A DNA stretch of 64,000 nucleotides from Mycolicibacterium gadium (GCF_010728925.1 NZ_AP022608.1:5270001-5334000), one strand, 5' to 3'; counted from the stretch's first letter, positions 55,604-64,000 are shown. The notes: generated by a model not told the origin, from the letters alone. Program-made: numbers and translations.

Positions 55604-56397
55604 CCACTGACGTGACCGCTCCCGCCGCTCTCACCGAGCGGCGGGGCAACGTCCTCGTCATCACCCTCAACCGACCCGAAGCGCGCAACGCCGTCAACAG
55701 CGCGGTGAGCATCGCGGTTGGAGACGCCCTACAGGCGGCGCAGGACGACCCCGAAGTCCGCGCCGTCGTCATCACCGGTGCAGGCGAATCCTTCTGCGCA
55801 GGAGCGGATCTCAAGGCCATCTCGCGCCGCGAGAACCTGTTTCATCCCGATCACGGCGACTGGGGTTTCGCCGGTTACGTCCACCACTACATCGACAAGC
55901 CGACGATCGCGGCCGTCAACGGCACCGCCCTCGGCGGCGGAACCGAGCTCGCGCTCGCCAGTGACCTCGTCGTCGCGGAAGAGCGCGCCAAGTTCGGTTT
56001 GCCCGAAGTCAAGCGAGGGCTGATCGCCGCCGCGGGTGGTGTGTTCCGCATCGTCGATCATCTGCCGCGCAAGGTGGCGATGGAGCTGATCTTCACCGGC
56101 GATCCGATGAGTTCGGCGGATGCGTTGAAGTGGGGCCTCGTCAACCAGGTGGTGCCAGACGGCACCGCTGTCGACGCGGCAATCGCTCTGGCCGAACGGA
56201 TTACATGCAACGCACCACTGGCGGTGTGGGCCAGTAAACGGGTGGCCATGGGCGTCGACGACGGCGTCATCACCGGCGACGAGGCGGGCTGGACCAGGAC
56301 CATGCGCGAAATCGGAACGCTCATCCGTTCCGAGGACACCAAGGAAGGGCCGTTGGCCTTCGCGGAGAAGCGCCAGCCGGTCTGGAAAGCCAAGTAG
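55600..56397 (+). CDS. Enoyl-CoA hydratase/crotonase family
   Basis: A 265-residue crotonase. The oxyanion segments AGADLKAISRR and AVNGTALGGGTELALASD are intact, and a candidate catalytic Glu follows in FGLPEVKRG; the second Glu of crotonase is less clear (VNGTALGGGTE). GTG start overlaps the thiolase stop (GTGA). In the operon it would hydrate the enoyl-CoA made by the dehydrogenase encoded next. Confidence 0.92.
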   Translation: MTTDVTAPAALTERRGNVLVITLNRPEARNAVNSAVSIAVGDALQAAQDDPEVRAVVITGAGESFCAGADLKAISRRENLFHPDHGDWGFAGYVHHYIDKPTIAAVNGTALGGGTELALASDLVVAEERAKFGLPEVKRGLIAAAGGVFRIVDHLPRKVAMELIFTGDPMSSADALKWGLVNQVVPDGTAVDAAIALAERITCNAPLAVWASKRVAMGVDDGVITGDEAGWTRTMREIGTLIRSEDTKEGPLAFAEKRQPVWKAK

Positions 56398-56416
56398 GAA
56401 AGGCACCGAAAAGATT

Positions 56417-57559
56417 ATGAAGCGCACGATCTACGACGCCGAGCATGAAGCGTTCCGCGACACAGTCCGGGGTTACATCGACAGCGAACTGGTTCCCAAC
56501 GCCGAGAAATGGGAAGAGGATCGCATCGTCGATCGGTCGGCGTACGTGGCTGCCGGTAAGCACGGACTCATCGGATTCAACATGCCCGAGGAGTTCGGCG
56601 GCGGAGGCTCAGATGACTTCCGCTTCAACGCGATCATCGACGAGGAGATCGCGAAGGCCGGTGTTCCCGCACCTGCGCTGAGCCTGCACAACGACGTCGT
56701 CGGACCGTATTTCAAGGACCTGACCAACGACGAGCAGAAGCAGCGCTGGCTGCCCGGGATCACGAGCGGCGAGACCATCATCGCTGTCGCGATGACCGAA
56801 CCCGGCGCAGGCAGCGACCTGGCGGGCATCCGCACGTCGGCGGTGCGCGACGGTGACGACTGGATCGTCAACGGCTCCAAGACCTTCATCTCGTCGGGCA
56901 TCAACAGCGACCTCGTCGTCGTCGTGGCCCGCACCGATCCCGAGGCCGGACACAAGGGCTTCTCGCTCCTGGTCGTCGAGCGCGGGATGGAAGGTTTCAC
57001 ACGCGGCCGCAAGCTGGAGAAGATGGGCCTGCACGCGCAGGACACGTCCGAACTGCACTTCGAGAACGTCCGCGTTCCCGGCGCCAACCTGCTCGGCAAG
57101 GAGGGTCGCGGCTTCTACCACCTGATGACCAACCTGCCCTCGGAGCGGCTCTCGATCGCGATCACCGCCGTCGCGGGCGCCCGCGAAACCTGGCGGCAGA
57201 CACTGCAATACGCCAAGGACCGCAAGGCGTTCGGGCAGCCGATCGGCAGCTTCCAGCACAACCGGTTCCTGCTCGCCGAGATGGACACCGAACTCGAGGT
57301 CACCGAGAACTACATCGACCGGTGCCTGCAGGGTGTCGTCGACGGTGAGCTGACCGCGGTCGAGGCGGCCAAGGCGAAGTGGTGGGCCACCGAGGTCGCC
57401 AAGAAGGTCGTCGACCAGTGCGTGCAGCTGCACGGCGGCTACGGCTACATGCTGGAGTACCGCGTCGCGCGCGACTACGTCGACGGACGCATCCAGACGA
57501 TCTTCGGTGGCACGACCGAGATCATGAAGGAGATCATCGGCCGCGACCTCGGGCTCTAG
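56417..57559 (+). CDS. Acyl-CoA dehydrogenase
   Basis: A 380-residue FAD-dependent acyl-CoA dehydrogenase with MTEPGAGSDLAGI, GSKTFISSG and the C-terminal QLHGGYGYMLEYRVARDY and FGGTTEIMKEIIGRDL. The usual base position before GT is Gly (IFGGT), whereas SERLSIAI near residue 243 offers a Glu at the site used by isovaleryl- and long-chain-type enzymes, suggesting branched or long substrates. It starts 19 bp after the hydratase and completes the operon. Confidence 0.94.
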   Translation: MKRTIYDAEHEAFRDTVRGYIDSELVPNAEKWEEDRIVDRSAYVAAGKHGLIGFNMPEEFGGGGSDDFRFNAIIDEEIAKAGVPAPALSLHNDVVGPYFKDLTNDEQKQRWLPGITSGETIIAVAMTEPGAGSDLAGIRTSAVRDGDDWIVNGSKTFISSGINSDLVVVVARTDPEAGHKGFSLLVVERGMEGFTRGRKLEKMGLHAQDTSELHFENVRVPGANLLGKEGRGFYHLMTNLPSERLSIAITAVAGARETWRQTLQYAKDRKAFGQPIGSFQHNRFLLAEMDTELEVTENYIDRCLQGVVDGELTAVEAAKAKWWATEVAKKVVDQCVQLHGGYGYMLEYRVARDYVDGRIQTIFGGTTEIMKEIIGRDLGL

Positions 57560-57579
57560 CCGGCTCGCCGGCGTGGGCT

Positions 57580-58347
57580 CTAGCCGATCGGGGCGTCCGC
57601 CGCAGGCATCGGCTCGGTGGTCGGCGCCTCCGCCGCGGGAACCTCAGCGGCCCCTGCCGTCGGTGGTGCCGTCGGGCTGGCTGTCGTCGTGGTGGTGGTG
57701 GACGTGCCCGACGTGCTCGTCGGCGTGAGCGCGTCCGGCGGCAGCTTGGGATCAAGCACCGTGTCGATCAGATAGATCCGCGCGTTCTTGGCGAAGATCG
57801 CACCGCAGAGAACCTTGGCGGTGTCATTGACCTTGATATCGCCGCCGTCGCCCTCGACGTTGATCTCGGCGCCCTGCTGGGTCGGCCGCTGGCCCTTGAC
57901 GTCCTCATTGCCGAGCAGGCCGAGGAAGTCGTGGTAGTAGACCAGGTCGCTCAGCGCAGCCGGATCGGCCTTGAGCGCATCGAGCTGAGCCGGAGGCAGC
58001 TTGGCGAACGCCTCGTTGGTCGGCGCGAAGACGACGTACGGGCCGTTCTCCAGAACCGGGACGATGTTGACCGCGGGGTTGAAACCGCCCGAGATCGCAG
58101 AGTAGAAGGTGCTGACATCCGGGATGCTCTGCAGCGCGGTGCCCACCGGGACGTTCGCCAGATCCTTGTAGCTGGGCACCGACGTCTTGAAGGCATCGCA
58201 GCCCGAACCCTGGGGATCGGGGATCTCGAGCGTCGGGGCCGGCTCGGTGGACGGCTGCGCGTATGCGGTCACAGCCATCGGCACCGACACGGCGATCGCG
58301 GCGATTCCGGCGACGGCGCCAATGGTCTTGCTGGTGCGGGTCTTCAC
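57580..58347 (-). CDS. Secreted fasciclin (FAS1) domain protein
   Basis: A 255-residue protein from GTG 58347, which is preceded by GAGGAG at 7 bases. A signal peptide (residues 1 to about 29, ending TAYAQ) precedes one FAS1 domain (about 58-190: SIPDVSTFYSAISGG, VVFAPTNEAFAKLP, VYLIDTVL-like YLIDTVLDP) and a Thr/Pro/Ala-rich tail (about 200-255). It resembles Mpt70/Mpt83-type adhesion-like proteins but lacks a lipobox. A SigA-like promoter lies upstream. The 3' end faces the acyl-CoA dehydrogenase gene; both ends carry a direct repeat GGGCTCTAGCCG. Confidence 0.9.
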   Translation of the reverse strand: MKTRTSKTIGAVAGIAAIAVSVPMAVTAYAQPSTEPAPTLEIPDPQGSGCDAFKTSVPSYKDLANVPVGTALQSIPDVSTFYSAISGGFNPAVNIVPVLENGPYVVFAPTNEAFAKLPPAQLDALKADPAALSDLVYYHDFLGLLGNEDVKGQRPTQQGAEINVEGDGGDIKVNDTAKVLCGAIFAKNARIYLIDTVLDPKLPPDALTPTSTSGTSTTTTTTASPTAPPTAGAAEVPAAEAPTTEPMPAADAPIG

Positions 58348-58379
58348 GTAAGTGCTCCTCAGGTCTTCCAGTGCATCGC

Positions 58380-58409
58380 ATGTTAAAACGCCCAATGCGG
58401 CATCACCAA
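58380..58409 (-). promoter_or_regulatory. Candidate promoter for the fasciclin gene
   Basis: On the minus strand TTGGTG (58409-58404) and TAACAT (58385-58380) are separated by 18 bp, a good mycobacterial housekeeping promoter. Transcription would begin near 58373, giving a leader of about 26 nt that includes the GAGGAG site. Confidence 0.5.
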
Positions 58410-58435
58410 AGCGAAGACCCCGCTAAACCTACGTC

Positions 58436-58453
58436 GCAGGTGCTCTGACCTGC
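58436..58453. terminator. Possible hairpin terminator after the SDR gene
   Basis: GCAGGT-GCTCTG-ACCTGC forms a 6-bp stem with a 6-nt loop, 48 bp downstream of the SDR stop and upstream of the fasciclin promoter. There is no T-run, so it would be a weak or Rho-assisted terminator. Confidence 0.35.
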
Positions 58454-58500
58454 GAGTTGCGGATCTTGCCACACAATGCCGCCGCGACGAAGCACAGGGC

Positions 58501-59430
58501 CTAGCTACAGAGGCGCTCGGAGACTTCCCACAGCCGCAATGCGTGCGCGGCGTCCGTCGCATACGGCGCTGGGCTTTCCTGGTCGTCCTGAATCCGGCAG
58601 TCCGCCAGGTACACCGATCCGACGTCGGCGAGGTCGCTGCTCACCGCCGCCCACACCTGGGTGGCCGCGCCCTGCTCGGGCATGGTGAAGTCGCGGCGGA
58701 CGTCGACCTTCGGCTGACCGGGATCCGACGAAACGAACTCCGTCAGCGCGGCGAAGTCGTCGCGGGACATGTGCCGTGCGAGTGACGTCGCCACGACGCC
58801 CGGATGCACCGCGTTTGTCCTGATGGCCTGGTCGCGCAGGCGCCGGTCCAGCTCGACCGCGTGCAGGATGTTGGCAGTCTTCGAGGCGCCGTACGCGGCG
58901 AACTTGTCGTACTCGCGGTGCTGCCAATTCGGGTCGTCGAGGTCGACGTCGGCCAGCCGATGCCCGTCCGACGACAGGTTCACGATGCGCGCACCCCCGG
59001 CCGCGCCGAGCTGCGGCTCGAGTAGGCGCGTGAGTTCGAAATGGCCGAGATGGTTGGTGCCGAACTGCATTTCGAAACCATCGGTCGTTCGGCCGAACGG
59101 GGTGAACATGACTCCCGCGTTGTTCATCAGCACGTGAATCGCGGGCGCGATGGCACCGATGGCGTCGGCAGCCGACCGGACCGCGGCCAGGGAGGTGAGG
59201 TCCAGTTCCACCGTCGAGGTCTTGGCATTCCGAACCTCGGCACGAACCCATGCGTCGGCGTCGGCGAGGGCGGCCCGATTGCGCGCGGCGAGGATGACGT
59301 GCGCGCCGGTGGCGGCGAGAGCGCGCGCCGACTCCCTGCCCAGTCCGGCCGATGCACCCGTGATGACGCACACCTTGCCGGTCAGGTCGACGCCGTCGAC
59401 GACCCCCAGTGCTGTCGGCGTCGATGTCAC
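58501..59430 (-). CDS. SDR family oxidoreductase (retinol dehydrogenase-like)
   Basis: A 309-residue SDR with TGASAGLG near residue 20, NNAG, and the active site YGASKTAN. The length and the TNHLGHFELTRLL segment place it with the WW-domain oxidoreductase/retinol dehydrogenase-like SDRs. GTG start at 59430. It is divergent from the gamma-carbonic-anhydrase-like gene across a 31-bp gap containing a perfect palindrome. Confidence 0.9.
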   Translation of the reverse strand: MTSTPTALGVVDGVDLTGKVCVITGASAGLGRESARALAATGAHVILAARNRAALADADAWVRAEVRNAKTSTVELDLTSLAAVRSAADAIGAIAPAIHVLMNNAGVMFTPFGRTTDGFEMQFGTNHLGHFELTRLLEPQLGAAGGARIVNLSSDGHRLADVDLDDPNWQHREYDKFAAYGASKTANILHAVELDRRLRDQAIRTNAVHPGVVATSLARHMSRDDFAALTEFVSSDPGQPKVDVRRDFTMPEQGAATQVWAAVSSDLADVGSVYLADCRIQDDQESPAPYATDAAHALRLWEVSERLCS

Positions 59431-59441
59431 CCCGTCAATAT

Positions 59442-59456
59442 GTCACGCCTCGTGAC
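59442..59456. promoter_or_regulatory. Palindrome in divergent promoter
   Basis: GTCACG-CCT-CGTGAC, perfect 6-bp arms with a 3-bp centre, lies 12 bp before the SDR start and 6 bp before the ATG at 59462. It could be the operator for a repressor controlling both genes. No regulator gene is adjacent. Confidence 0.45.
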
Positions 59457-59461
59457 TTACG

Positions 59462-59998
59462 ATGTCGCGCATGCCTGAGCCGCTGATCGTGCCCATCCGT
59501 GGGCGTGCGCCGTCGTTGCACGCCGAGAGCTGGGTCGCGCCCAATGCGAGCCTGATCGGTCAGGTGACGCTCGGCGCCCGCGCCAGTGTCTGGTATAGCG
59601 CGACACTTCGGGCTGAGGCCGAACCGATCGAGGTCGGCGCGGGCACCAACATCCAGGACGGCGTCACGATCCACGTCGACCCCGGCTTTCCAGTCCGCAT
59701 CGGCGCCAACGTCAGCGTCGGGCACAACGCCGTACTGCACGGCTGCGAGGTCGAAGACGGCTGTCTCATCGGGATGGGAGCGGTCATACTCAACGGCGCC
59801 AAGATCGGCGCGGGCTCGCTGATCGCCGCCAGCGCGTTGGTGCCGCAGGGCTTCGTCGTACCGCCGCGGTCGTTGGTGGCCGGCGTGCCCGGCAAGACGC
59901 GGCGCGATCTCAGCGACGCCGAAGTGGCGCACAACCGGCACAACGCGCAGGTGTATCAGGCACTCATCGAGCTGCACCGTGACGCCAACAACAGCTGA
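59462..59998 (+). CDS. Gamma-carbonic anhydrase-like hexapeptide-repeat protein
   Basis: A 178-residue left-handed beta-helix protein. The zinc-ligand histidines of the family appear in VTIHVDPG, and in VSVGHNAVLHGC; the later GMGAVILNGAKIGAGSLIAASALV shows hexapeptide repeats. Trimeric relatives include Cam-type carbonic anhydrases and PaaY thioesterase, so zinc binding is likely but activity is uncertain. The start may be ATG 59462 or 59471. Confidence 0.88.
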   Translation: MSRMPEPLIVPIRGRAPSLHAESWVAPNASLIGQVTLGARASVWYSATLRAEAEPIEVGAGTNIQDGVTIHVDPGFPVRIGANVSVGHNAVLHGCEVEDGCLIGMGAVILNGAKIGAGSLIAASALVPQGFVVPPRSLVAGVPGKTRRDLSDAEVAHNRHNAQVYQALIELHRDANNS

Positions 59999-60043
59999 GC
60001 GCGACAAGGTTGCGATCCCGCGCACTCCGGGTACAGCCGTACG

Positions 60044-61189
60044 GTGAGCAAATTGCGAATCCTGGTTACCGGCGCCACGGGCTATGTCGGGTCGCGGCTC
60101 GTCTCAGCCCTGCTGGATGCGGGCCACGACGTTGTCGTCGCCACCCGAAGCCCCGCGCGGCTGGCCAAGTTCGGCTGGCAGGACCGGGTCACCGGGGTGG
60201 CGCTGGACGCCCACAACCAGGAGTCGGCGCGGCACGCGTTCGCCACCGCCGGACCGGTGGACGTCGTGTACTACCTCGTGCACGGCATCGGGCAGCCGGG
60301 CTTTCGCGAGGCGGATAACCGTGCGGCGGCCAACGTGGCGAACGAGGCCAAGGACGCCGGCGTTCGCCGGATCATTTACCTGGGCGGGTTCGTTCCCGAC
60401 GATGACGATCTCTCCGAGCATCTGAGCAGCCGGGCCGAAGTCGCCGAGGCGCTCCGCGTGGATGGCGGGCCGGAGGTGGTGTGGCTGGGTGCGGCGATGA
60501 TCATCGGGTCGGGTTCGACGTCGTTCGAGATGCTGCGCTACGTCACCGACCGATTCCTACTGATGCCGATGCCGGGGTGGTCGATCAATCCGATCGACCC
60601 GATCTCGATACAGGATGTCCTTTACTACTTGGTCGCCGCCGCGGACGAGAAGGTTCCTGCCGGGGCGTACGACATCTACGGTCCGGAGACGTCCTCCTAC
60701 GCCGACCTGCTCCGCGCGTGCGCACGCATCTCCGGCAAATGGCGGGCCGAACTGCCGGTCAACGGCGTGGACATCGGGCTGGTGTCGTTGGTGACATCGG
60801 CGGTGCTGCCGGTGCCGGGCGGTCTGGCCGCTGACCTCGTGGAGTCGCTCGACCACCCGATGATGGCCTCCGAGAACGGCCTTCGTGATCTGGTGCCCGA
60901 CCCGCCCGACGGCCTCGTCGGGATCGACGAGGCCATCACCAGGGCTCTCGAGAGCCGCAAACCGCAACCCGTCGACGCGCTCGCCGACCCGCACCATCTC
61001 GCCGATACGGACCCGGTCTGGGCGGGCGGTGACACCTTCCGCATTCGGCAACTGGCCAGCCACATCACGCCGTCGTTCGCGCGACCGGCGCTGGGCCTGC
61101 TCGGCGTCGTGCCAGGACCCCTCGCCGCGGCTGTGCGCACGGGACTGGACACCGCCATCGGCCTTGTCCCGAAGGCGAAGTCGGCGTGA
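60044..61189 (+). CDS. NAD(P)-binding epimerase/NmrA-like protein
   Basis: A 381-residue atypical extended SDR. The Rossmann motif is TGATGYVGSRL near residues 9-19; YYLVHGIGQPGFREADNRAAANVA and GAAMIIGSGSTSFEMLRYV are typical of the SDR_a5-type sugar-epimerase-like proteins of actinobacteria. The catalytic Tyr/Lys pair is not obvious. GTG start at 60044. Its TGA overlaps the CPBP gene by GTGA, indicating an operon. Confidence 0.88.
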   Translation: MSKLRILVTGATGYVGSRLVSALLDAGHDVVVATRSPARLAKFGWQDRVTGVALDAHNQESARHAFATAGPVDVVYYLVHGIGQPGFREADNRAAANVANEAKDAGVRRIIYLGGFVPDDDDLSEHLSSRAEVAEALRVDGGPEVVWLGAAMIIGSGSTSFEMLRYVTDRFLLMPMPGWSINPIDPISIQDVLYYLVAAADEKVPAGAYDIYGPETSSYADLLRACARISGKWRAELPVNGVDIGLVSLVTSAVLPVPGGLAADLVESLDHPMMASENGLRDLVPDPPDGLVGIDEAITRALESRKPQPVDALADPHHLADTDPVWAGGDTFRIRQLASHITPSFARPALGLLGVVPGPLAAAVRTGLDTAIGLVPKAKSA

Positions 61190-61908
61190 CTCAACCACCC
61201 GAAACTCGGCCGCGATGGTTGGCCGAGGCCAGGGACATCGTCGGTACCTGCCCGGTACCGCACCACGAGCCACCTAGCCTGATCCGCCGCAGACGCGTCA
61301 TCGTTGCCATCGTGTTGGTCATCGGCGCTGTGCTGCTTGGCTATTCGCTGGCCCTGCCCCCGGGAGACGCCTCGTTCTACTGGCTGACGCTGGCGCTGGC
61401 CGCGGTGTGGGCGGTCGGCGCGTTGTTGTCAGGCCCGCTGCACCTTGGCTGCATTCGGTTCCGTGGCCGCAACCAGCGCCCGTGGATCACCGGGACCGCG
61501 GTGGGCCTGTTGCTCGGAGCCGTCTTCATCGTGGGCGGATTGATCGCCCGCGAAATTCCTCCTGTGCGCGAATACATCACTCGCGTACTGGAGTACGCCG
61601 ACTACGGGCCGCTGCTACTGGTCACGTTCATCACCGTCGTCAACGGCGTGGCCGAAGAGATGTTCTTCCGCGGTGCTCTCTACACCGCGCTCGGCCGGTT
61701 CCATGCGGTGCTGGTATCGACGGTGCTGTACGTGATCGCGACGGGCGTCGCGACCGGTAACCCGATGCTGGGTTTTGCGGCGGCCGTCCTCGGCACCGTG
61801 TGTGCGATCGAGCGCCGCATCACCGGGGGAGTGCTCGCACCGATGCTGACCCACTTCTTCTGGGGACTGGTCATGGTGCTGGCACTGCCGCCGCTTTTCG
61901 GCGTCTAG
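61186..61908 (+). CDS. CPBP family intramembrane metalloprotease
   Basis: A 240-residue membrane protein with about seven helices. The Abi/CPBP catalytic motif EEMFFRG is at about residues 156-162; a His occurs in FHAVL and another in LTHFFWG near the C-terminus, giving the expected metal ligands. CPBP proteins cleave within membranes or modify prenylated peptides. Coupled to the epimerase-like gene; its TAG shares CTAG with the convergent MFS gene. Confidence 0.88.
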   Translation: MTQPPETRPRWLAEARDIVGTCPVPHHEPPSLIRRRRVIVAIVLVIGAVLLGYSLALPPGDASFYWLTLALAAVWAVGALLSGPLHLGCIRFRGRNQRPWITGTAVGLLLGAVFIVGGLIAREIPPVREYITRVLEYADYGPLLLVTFITVVNGVAEEMFFRGALYTALGRFHAVLVSTVLYVIATGVATGNPMLGFAAAVLGTVCAIERRITGGVLAPMLTHFFWGLVMVLALPPLFGV

Positions 61909-63188
61909 CGCAATGGGTGCGCCAGCTCGTCCTGACGCATCTTCGCCGCAACCAACGCAATGGCCGCCAGTATCACCGGAGCGATGCCGGCCACCAAGAA
62001 AATCGTCTGCATCGTAACGATTTTCGACAGCGGGCCGACGATCGCGAACGATACCGGCATGAACGCCAGCGAGACGAAGAAGTCCAGACTCGACACCCGG
62101 CCCAGCATCTCGGAAGGTACCCGGCGCTGCAGCAGGGTACCCCAGATCACCATGCCCGCACCGTCGGTGACACCGACGACGAACGTCGCTACTGCCATCA
62201 ATGCGAACGACGACGTGAAGCCGACGACCACCAAAGGGATGGAGCCGAGGCCCCACATAGCCATCATCACCGTCAGGTAGCGACGGGGCAGCCGGCCCGA
62301 GGACACCGCAAGCGCGCCAAGGGCGCTGCCCATTCCGAAGAACGCCAGGATGAAGCCGTACATGCGCGCGCCGTCGTCGAACCGGTCGTTGGCGATGAAG
62401 GGCAGCAACACCTCGATGGGTCCGAGTACGACGAGCACGAACATGCTCGCGAACAACAGCGTCCACAGCAGCCACGGCGTGCGTAGCATGAACACGAAGC
62501 CGTCCCGCAGATCGCGCAACACGTGCGCGCGTTCGACATCGGGATCCTGCGGTGGCGTCGACGCCGCCGGCCTCGTCGCGATCAGCAGGACGAGGCCGGT
62601 AGCGAAGAGTGCGGCGACCACGACAGAACCCACCGCCGGGAATGTCGCACCGATCAACATGCCTGCGACGGCCGGACCGACCGCGCGCTGGAACACCGGG
62701 CGCACCACGCCTTCGACACCGTTGGCGGCCAACAGTTGTTCGGCAGGCAGGATCCGCGGCAGGATCGCGCTGTATGCCGGGAAGAAGAACGCGGCGGCGG
62801 TTCCCATTGCGGTGGCCGCGAGGGCCAGATGCCAGACCTGCAGCGCGCCAAGCAGTCCCAGGGCTGCGACCGTTGATGCCGCCACGACGTTCACTGTCTC
62901 GACGCCGATGATGATCTTGCGCTGGTTTATCCGGTCCGCGGTGATCCCCCCGACCAGAACGAACGCCACAAACGCGGCGCCGAAGCACGTCATCACGATC
63001 GACAACGACACCGGGTTGTTGTCGAGCTCGATGACCTGTAGGGCAAGCACGACGGCGAACATGCCGTCGGCGAAGATCGATAGCGTCACCGCCGCGATGA
63101 GCAGGCGGTACTCGCGGATCTGAAAGGGTGCGAGCACGCGCCAACCGCCGGCGTCGCGCACCGGCTGAATCTCGAATTGCGTACTCAC
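61905..63188 (-). CDS. MFS transporter
   Basis: A 427-residue major facilitator with twelve predicted helices, related to the enterobactin/macrolide exporter group (LAPFQIREYRLLIAAVTLSIFADGMFAVVLALQV at the N-terminus, TADRINQRK in the conserved loop after helix 2). Substrate unknown; drug or siderophore export is possible. GTG 63188 is used; an upstream TTG is possible. Its own stop lies within a CTAG shared with the CPBP gene. Confidence 0.9.
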   Translation of the reverse strand: MSTQFEIQPVRDAGGWRVLAPFQIREYRLLIAAVTLSIFADGMFAVVLALQVIELDNNPVSLSIVMTCFGAAFVAFVLVGGITADRINQRKIIIGVETVNVVAASTVAALGLLGALQVWHLALAATAMGTAAAFFFPAYSAILPRILPAEQLLAANGVEGVVRPVFQRAVGPAVAGMLIGATFPAVGSVVVAALFATGLVLLIATRPAASTPPQDPDVERAHVLRDLRDGFVFMLRTPWLLWTLLFASMFVLVVLGPIEVLLPFIANDRFDDGARMYGFILAFFGMGSALGALAVSSGRLPRRYLTVMMAMWGLGSIPLVVVGFTSSFALMAVATFVVGVTDGAGMVIWGTLLQRRVPSEMLGRVSSLDFFVSLAFMPVSFAIVGPLSKIVTMQTIFLVAGIAPVILAAIALVAAKMRQDELAHPLR

Positions 63189-63238
63189 CAACCGATGGTC
63201 GCCGATCAGAGGTGACCGAGTCCACCGATTTATTTGTG

Positions 63239-64000
63239 TCAGGAGTCGGTGAAATTCGCCTGCCGGCGCTGCTGGAACGCCTTGGTGCCCTCGCGGAAAT
63301 CGCCCGAGTCGAGCAGTGACAGCTGGCCGACCTTCTCGCGTTCCAGCGCCGCCTCGAGTTCGGGGAGCGTCGCGGAGTTGATGGCGTCCTTGGTCAACCG
63401 CAGCGCCACCCGCGGTCCGCCGGCCAGCATCGCGATGACCTTGTCGACCTCGGCATCGAACTCCTCGACCGGATGGACCGCCGTGACCAACCCGAATTCG
63501 TACGCCTCGGACGCCGGAATCCGCTCGGCCAGCAGAGCCATCCGCATGGCGCGAATACGACCGACCGCCGCGGCGATCAACGCCGAAGCGCCGCCGTCGG
63601 GCATCAGACCGATCTTGGTGAAGGCCAGCATGAAAAACGCCTTCTCCGAAGCCAATACGACATCGCAGGCCAGGGCCAGAGACACTCCGACGCCCGCCGC
63701 GGGCCCCTGGACGACGGCGACCACCGGCTGCGGGAGGCTCACGATCGACCGGACTGCGCTGTTGGCGGCGTCGAGCACATCGGCGGGCGTGCCGGTGGCA
63801 TCGGGATTGGCGTGGTCGGATTCGCTGATGCCCGCGCCGGACGAGAAGCCGCGTCCGGCCCCACCGAGCCGCACCACGCGGACACGGGCATCACCCGCCG
63901 CTCGCTGCAAGGTGTCGGCGATGGTGGCGAGCATCGGTTTGGTCAGCGAGTTCAGGCTCGCCGGCCGGTTCATGGTCAGCGAGAGCACACCGTCGACCAG
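63239..64000 (-). CDS. Enoyl-CoA hydratase/isomerase, 5' end beyond window
   Basis: At least 254 residues, lacking the first few codons. GRGFSSGAGISES and VQGPAAGVGVSLALACDVVLAS form the crotonase oxyanion hole, and the region FTKIGLMPDGGAS carries an Asp where some isomerases have Glu. The PaaG-like pattern suggests a 2-(1,2-epoxy)acyl-CoA isomerase or hydratase. It is followed by no overlapping gene; 50 bp separate its stop from the MFS start. Confidence 0.9.
   Translation of the reverse strand: MVDGVLSLTMNRPASLNSLTKPMLATIADTLQRAAGDARVRVVRLGGAGRGFSSGAGISESDHANPDATGTPADVLDAANSAVRSIVSLPQPVVAVVQGPAAGVGVSLALACDVVLASEKAFFMLAFTKIGLMPDGGASALIAAAVGRIRAMRMALLAERIPASEAYEFGLVTAVHPVEEFDAEVDKVIAMLAGGPRVALRLTKDAINSATLPELEAALEREKVGQLSLLDSGDFREGTKAFQQRRQANFTDS

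Overview
The window looks like a chromosomal segment of a rapidly growing, environmental Mycobacterium (Mycolicibacterium type). The support is high GC, frequent GTG starts, 4-bp start/stop overlaps, a complete Mce lipid-transport operon, an arr rifampin ADP-ribosyltransferase, and a gene order that follows M. tuberculosis Rv1098c-Rv1101c and then Rv1106c-Rv1112 (fumC, glpX, DUF4245, AI-2E permease ... 3beta-HSD, xseB, xseA, lipid-droplet protein, ispH, DUF6542, ychF). No rRNA, tRNA, CRISPR array, insertion sequence or prophage was seen.

Layout: 1-451 is the N-terminal part of a large ATP-binding LuxR-type regulator. 569-5768 is the conserved central-metabolism block. 5778-14475 fills the place that holds other genes in M. 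tuberculosis: two SDRs, an SRPBCC protein, a frameshifted SulP sulfate transporter, a formylglycine-generating enzyme, an HAD hydrolase and two tandem type I sulfatases. 14600-21027 returns to the conserved block. 21185-30845 is a mosaic of single genes: DUF4239-like membrane protein, arr, immunity-like protein, alpha/beta hydrolase, acyltransferase 3, PepD-like HtrA protease, DUF2993 protein, permuted NlpC/P60 protein, class III cyclase and a limonene-epoxide-hydrolase-like enzyme. 31007-35989 holds a three-domain phosphotransferase/aminotransferase fusion, a hydrolase, a TetR regulator and a VOC protein. 36182-49254 is a Mce operon (yrbEA, yrbEB, mceA-F, two Mce-associated proteins) that continues without a gap into an epoxide-hydrolase-like enzyme and a WS/DGAT-like protein. 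49277-51130 holds a DUF222/HNH (13E12-type) gene and the stump of an SDR gene. 51153-64000 carries DoxX and DUF3556 membrane proteins, a GntR(FadR)-controlled beta-oxidation operon (thiolase, enoyl-CoA hydratase, acyl-CoA dehydrogenase), a fasciclin protein, an SDR, a gamma-carbonic-anhydrase-like protein, an NAD-binding epimerase-like protein with a CPBP protease, an MFS exporter and the 3' part of an enoyl-CoA hydratase gene.

How it may work together: three promoter-proximal palindromes fit the KstR consensus TnnAACnnGTTnnA. They lie before the 3beta-HSD gene, before the DUF3556 gene, and between the SDR pair and the SRPBCC gene, which suggests part of the window belongs to the sterol-catabolism regulon. 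The sulfatase-HAD-FGE operon sits directly beside the 3beta-HSD gene and near the SulP gene, so a route from sulfated sterols to free sulfate plus a 3beta-hydroxysteroid is an attractive but unproven reading. Points to check first are the single-base frameshift in SulP, the apparent AUA start (or UGA readthrough) linking the tandem sulfatases, a likely frameshift at the TetR C-terminus, and four convergent gene pairs whose stop codons share a CTAG or TTAG.
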